DNA of 7,511 bases, taken from the NCBI GenBank assembly GCA_934667845.1, contig CAKUMQ010000090.1, positions 1 to 7,511 on the forward strand. Reading direction: 5' to 3'. The notes beneath the pieces were generated by a model. That model was not told the origin of the DNA, made no database searches, and worked only from the letters and a program-made list of their open reading frames with translations. The position numbers and the translations under genes are program-made. How positions within the stretch are numbered: position 1 is the first letter of the stretch; each line of letters begins with the position of its first letter. This DNA comes from an uncultured Eubacteriales bacterium (lineage in GTDB: Bacteria; Bacillota; Clostridia; Oscillospirales; Acutalibacteraceae). Below are positions 5,849 to 7,511 of the stretch, piece after piece.

Positions 5849-7113
5849 ACACACTGATCCGACTGCTTAAAGAGAATACCGAGCTGACCGGCTACCGCGT
5901 GGCGGAGACAAAGGTCACGACCTATGAGCTGTTTTTCGTCCGGCAGAAGCTGGAGACGGTGCGTGCCACCGATACGGTGCAGACGGCGGTGACGGTCTAT
6001 ATCGACCACGACGGCAAGACCGGCGACTCGACGTTTACCGTGTATGCGTCCATGACGCCGGAGGAGATCCGCGCGGGCATCCGCACGGCGGCTTCGCGGG
6101 CGCGGCTCGTGAACAACGAGCCGTATACGCTGCCCGAGGGCGGCGTGCTCAACGAGGCGATCCCCTCCGATCTGGCGGACGAGGATCCGAAAGCGCTGGC
6201 TGCCCGCATTGCGGATGCGGTCTTTGCGGCGGAGACGGGGGAGGGCGTGTCGATCAATGCGACCGAGATCTTCCTGACCCGCGAGACCGTGCATGTGATC
6301 AACAGCCGCGGCGTGGATAAAACGCAGGTGCGCTGCCGCGGCATGATCGAGGCGATCCCGACGTTCACCGAAAACGGCGAGTCGGTCGAGCTGTATGAGG
6401 CATACCGGTTTACCGATTTTGACCCCGCCGCCGTCACGGCGGAGATCGGCAGCCGTGTGGAAGAGGTCGTGCTGCGCCACCGCGCGCAAAAGCCGCAGAC
6501 GCCGATGACGGCGGATGTCGTGCTGCGCCCGCATGAGATCCTCGACCTGATGAACGTGCTGACCAATGATCTGACCTACGGCGCCGTCTATATGCAGTCG
6601 GCGCTGCACCATAAGGGCGACCGGCTGCAGGAGGGCGGCGACCGGCTGCAGGTGACGCGCTGCGGTGCGCTGCGCGGCAGCACGGCGTCGTCGCTGTTTG
6701 ACGCCGACGGCGTCACGCTGACCGATACGACGCTGATCCGCGACGGCGAGGTTGTCGGCTATTTCGGCTCGCATCGCTTTGCCTCCTATCTGCATGAGCC
6801 GGAGACGGGCGACCTGCCCTGTGTCCGGCTCGGCACCGGCTCGCTGACCGCGGCGGAGCTTGCCAAAAAGCCGTATGTCGAGTGCGTCTCCCTGTCCGGG
6901 CTGCAGGTGGATCTGTACAACGACTACATCGGCGGAGAGATCCGGCTCGCCTATCTGCACGAGGGCGGGCAGGTCAAGCCGCTGACCGGGATCACGATGA
7001 GCGCCAAGCTCTCTGAGGTGCTGTCGGCGCTGCGCCTGTCGGATACCGAAACGGTGTATCAGTCCTACGCCGGGCCGGATCGGCTGCTGATGAAGCAGAT
7101 CGCGCTGCTGTAA
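5845..7113 (+). CDS. pmbA: TldE/PmbA-family partner subunit, no metal site
   Basis: This 422-aa protein is the expected non-catalytic partner of TldD. It shares the TldD/PmbA fold, seen in conserved stretches such as NSRGVDKT, the GAVYMQSALHHKGD region, SLFDADGVTLTDTTLIRDGEVVG (a segment that recurs in TldD as FFDDDGIPAQDTQIIRDG), and the glycine-rich C-terminal part. It lacks HExxxH and the late CGK cysteine motif, as TldE proteins do. In known systems it forms the proteolytic chamber with TldD. The ATG at 5845 overlaps the tldD stop by four bases (ATGA) and has GAGGGTG about 8 nt upstream. A longer in-frame start at 5791 would lie inside tldD and is rejected. Residues 258-270 contain a short internal duplication (GDRLQEG then GDRLQV). 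Slightly shorter than E. coli PmbA (about 450 aa). No RiPP precursor or modifying enzyme is nearby, so the substrate is unknown. Confidence 0.93.
   Translation: MNTLIRLLKENTELTGYRVAETKVTTYELFFVRQKLETVRATDTVQTAVTVYIDHDGKTGDSTFTVYASMTPEEIRAGIRTAASRARLVNNEPYTLPEGGVLNEAIPSDLADEDPKALAARIADAVFAAETGEGVSINATEIFLTRETVHVINSRGVDKTQVRCRGMIEAIPTFTENGESVELYEAYRFTDFDPAAVTAEIGSRVEEVVLRHRAQKPQTPMTADVVLRPHEILDLMNVLTNDLTYGAVYMQSALHHKGDRLQEGGDRLQVTRCGALRGSTASSLFDADGVTLTDTTLIRDGEVVGYFGSHRFASYLHEPETGDLPCVRLGTGSLTAAELAKKPYVECVSLSGLQVDLYNDYIGGEIRLAYLHEGGQVKPLTGITMSAKLSEVLSALRLSDTETVYQSYAGPDRLLMKQIALL
6616..6651 (+). repeat. 21-bp tandem duplication inside tldE/pmbA
   Basis: The 15-mer GGCGACCGGCTGCAG occurs at 6616-6630 and, identically, at 6637-6651, with a 21-bp period. 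It is in frame and yields GDRLQEG followed by GDRLQV. It lies in the loop after the GAVYMQSALHH segment, where the family varies in length. Confidence 0.7.
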
Positions 7114-7124
7114 ACGAATACATC

Positions 7125-7157
7125 CCCCGGCGGCGGGCATATTTCCCGCCGCCGGGG
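7125..7157. terminator. GC-rich hairpin after tldE, possible terminator without a T-run
   Basis: A perfect 13-bp stem, CCCCGGCGGCGGG (7125-7137) with CCCGCCGCCGGGG (7145-7157), encloses a 7-nt loop 11 nt after the tldE stop. On the plus strand it is followed by AGGGAAAAGTG, not a T-run, so it is not a classical intrinsic terminator. It may cause weak termination or protect the mRNA 3' end. It lies just ahead of the tRNA promoter. Confidence 0.5.
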
Positions 7158-7188
7158 AGGGAAAAGTGAAAAAAAGCCGCAAAACCCC

Positions 7189-7217
7189 TTGACAAATGCA
7201 CGGTGGTTTGGTATACT
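7189..7217 (+). promoter_or_regulatory. Strong sigma-A promoter of the valine tRNA
   Basis: TTGACA (7189-7194) and TATACT (7212-7217) are separated by 17 nt. The predicted start near 7224 leaves about a 12-nt 5' leader before the mature tRNA, typical of a dedicated tRNA promoter whose leader RNase P removes. Confidence 0.88.
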
Positions 7218-7235
7218 AACCTACGTTGCCGCTAT

Positions 7236-7311
7236 GGACGCTTAGCTCAGCTGGTAGAGCTTCCGCTTGACGTGCGGAAGGTCGGGGATTCGAGTTCCTC
7301 AGCGTCCACCA
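7236..7311 (+). tRNA. tRNA-Val, anticodon GAC
   Basis: This 76-nt gene folds into a complete cloverleaf. The acceptor stem GGACGCT/AGCGTCC is 7 perfect pairs. The D-arm is GCTC/GAGC with loop AGCTGGTA. The anticodon stem TCCGC/GCGGA carries loop TTGACGT, so the anticodon is GAC, reading the valine codons GUC and GUU. The T-arm is GGGGA/TCCTC with loop TTCGAGT, and U33 and the TTC motif are in place. The discriminator base is A, as expected for valine tRNAs, and the CCA end is encoded in the DNA (7309-7311). It is a single tRNA gene with its own promoter and a terminator starting 4 nt after the CCA. Confidence 0.97.
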
Positions 7312-7314
7312 TAC

Positions 7315-7347
7315 AAAACCGCCGTGATGAAAATCACGGCGGTTTTT
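7315..7347 (+). terminator. Intrinsic terminator between the tRNA and a convergent gene, possibly bidirectional
   Basis: AAAACCGCCGTGAT (7315-7328) pairs perfectly with ATCACGGCGGTTTT (7333-7346) around a GAAA loop. The plus-strand T-run is TTTTT (7343-7347). On the minus strand the stem also ends in TTTT. The minus-strand gene's stop codon at 7350-7352 lies only 3 nt away, so the same hairpin probably ends both transcripts. Confidence 0.92.
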
Positions 7348-7349
7348 GC

Positions 7350-7511
7350 TTACGGTTTTTCGATCATTCCGTGCTTTTTCAGCATGTTCCGTGTAAAGTC
7401 AAGCAGTTCTGTTGCCCCCTCGTCAAGCCGTGCCTCCGTGGGATCGTCCAGAATATCCCGCCAGACGCGGATATCATAGCCCACCTCATTTCCCATTTGC
7501 AGAAACGGCTC
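7350..7511 (-). CDS. C-terminal part of a convergent protein (truncated by the window edge, hypothetical)
   Basis: The minus strand is open from the window edge (7511) to TAA at 7352-7350, giving the last 53 residues of a protein. The tail begins EPFLQMGNEVGYDIRVWRDI and ends HGMIEKP. It is rich in acidic and charged residues with regular leucine spacing (ARLDEGATELLDFTRNMLKK), suggesting helices, with no membrane segment. Composition and codon use look like a real protein, and the stop is placed just before a shared terminator. I do not recognise the family from this part, and the N-terminal region is outside the window. Confidence 0.75.
   Translation of the reverse strand, partial: EPFLQMGNEVGYDIRVWRDILDDPTEARLDEGATELLDFTRNMLKKHGMIEKP

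Noticed and set aside
4325..5854. Long minus-strand open frame (about 500 codons) opposite tldD
   Set aside because: It mirrors a high-GC coding gene. The product is rich in Arg, His and Val with no recognisable domain, while the plus strand carries an intact TldD with a promoter and ribosome site.
6532..6552. HEILDLM in TldE/PmbA as a possible metal-binding HExxxH
   Set aside because: The third ligand position is Leu, not His, and it falls in a family segment that is not the metal site. TldE proteins lack the zinc centre.
5782..7182. Long minus-strand open frame (about 460 codons) opposite tldE/pmbA
   Set aside because: Same mirror-frame effect. Arg/His/Gln-rich composition, no motif, and it ends inside the tldD/tldE overlap on the other strand.
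7236..7311. tRNA gene as an attachment site for an integrated element
   Set aside because: No integrase is in view and no repeat of the tRNA 3' end occurs in the window. An ordinary terminator follows directly.

Overview
The window reads as a chromosomal segment of a GC-rich member of the Firmicutes (Bacillota), most likely a clostridial gut or rumen type. This is inferred from strong purine Shine-Dalgarno sites (GGAGG-like), textbook sigma-A promoters with 17-nt spacers, strongly GC-ending codons in the large genes, and gene content (cytoplasmic GH78 rhamnosidase, TldD/TldE). No marker gene fixes the taxon.

Layout: positions 1-77 hold the probable tail of an upstream gene. A sigma-A promoter (122-150) drives a single GH78 alpha-L-rhamnosidase-type gene (183-2441), closed by a strong terminator (2475-2519). 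From about 2520 to 4330 the base composition becomes visibly less GC-rich. This stretch holds about 500 bp with no convincing gene, then a minus-strand unit: promoter 4300-4328, a 279-aa DUF4259-like protein (3332-4171), a 58-aa two-helix membrane protein (3047-3223) and a terminator (2667-2715). Two closely related hairpins lie near the two ends of this stretch. Divergently, a near-consensus promoter (4391-4419) drives the translationally coupled pair tldD-tldE/pmbA (4454-7113). Next come a 13-bp GC hairpin, a strong promoter, tRNA-Val(GAC) (7236-7311), and a terminator placed between the tRNA and a convergent, truncated minus-strand gene (7350-7511).

Functionally the window mixes a carbohydrate gene (removal of terminal L-rhamnose from imported glycosides), a housekeeping or maturation protease (TldD catalytic subunit with HExxxH, TldE partner without it), a valine tRNA, and a small accessory unit of unknown function with immunity-protein-like sequence features. 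I see no clearly new multi-gene system. The parts most worth a second look are the accessory unit, its dyad-rich divergent control region, and the repeated terminator hairpins around it.
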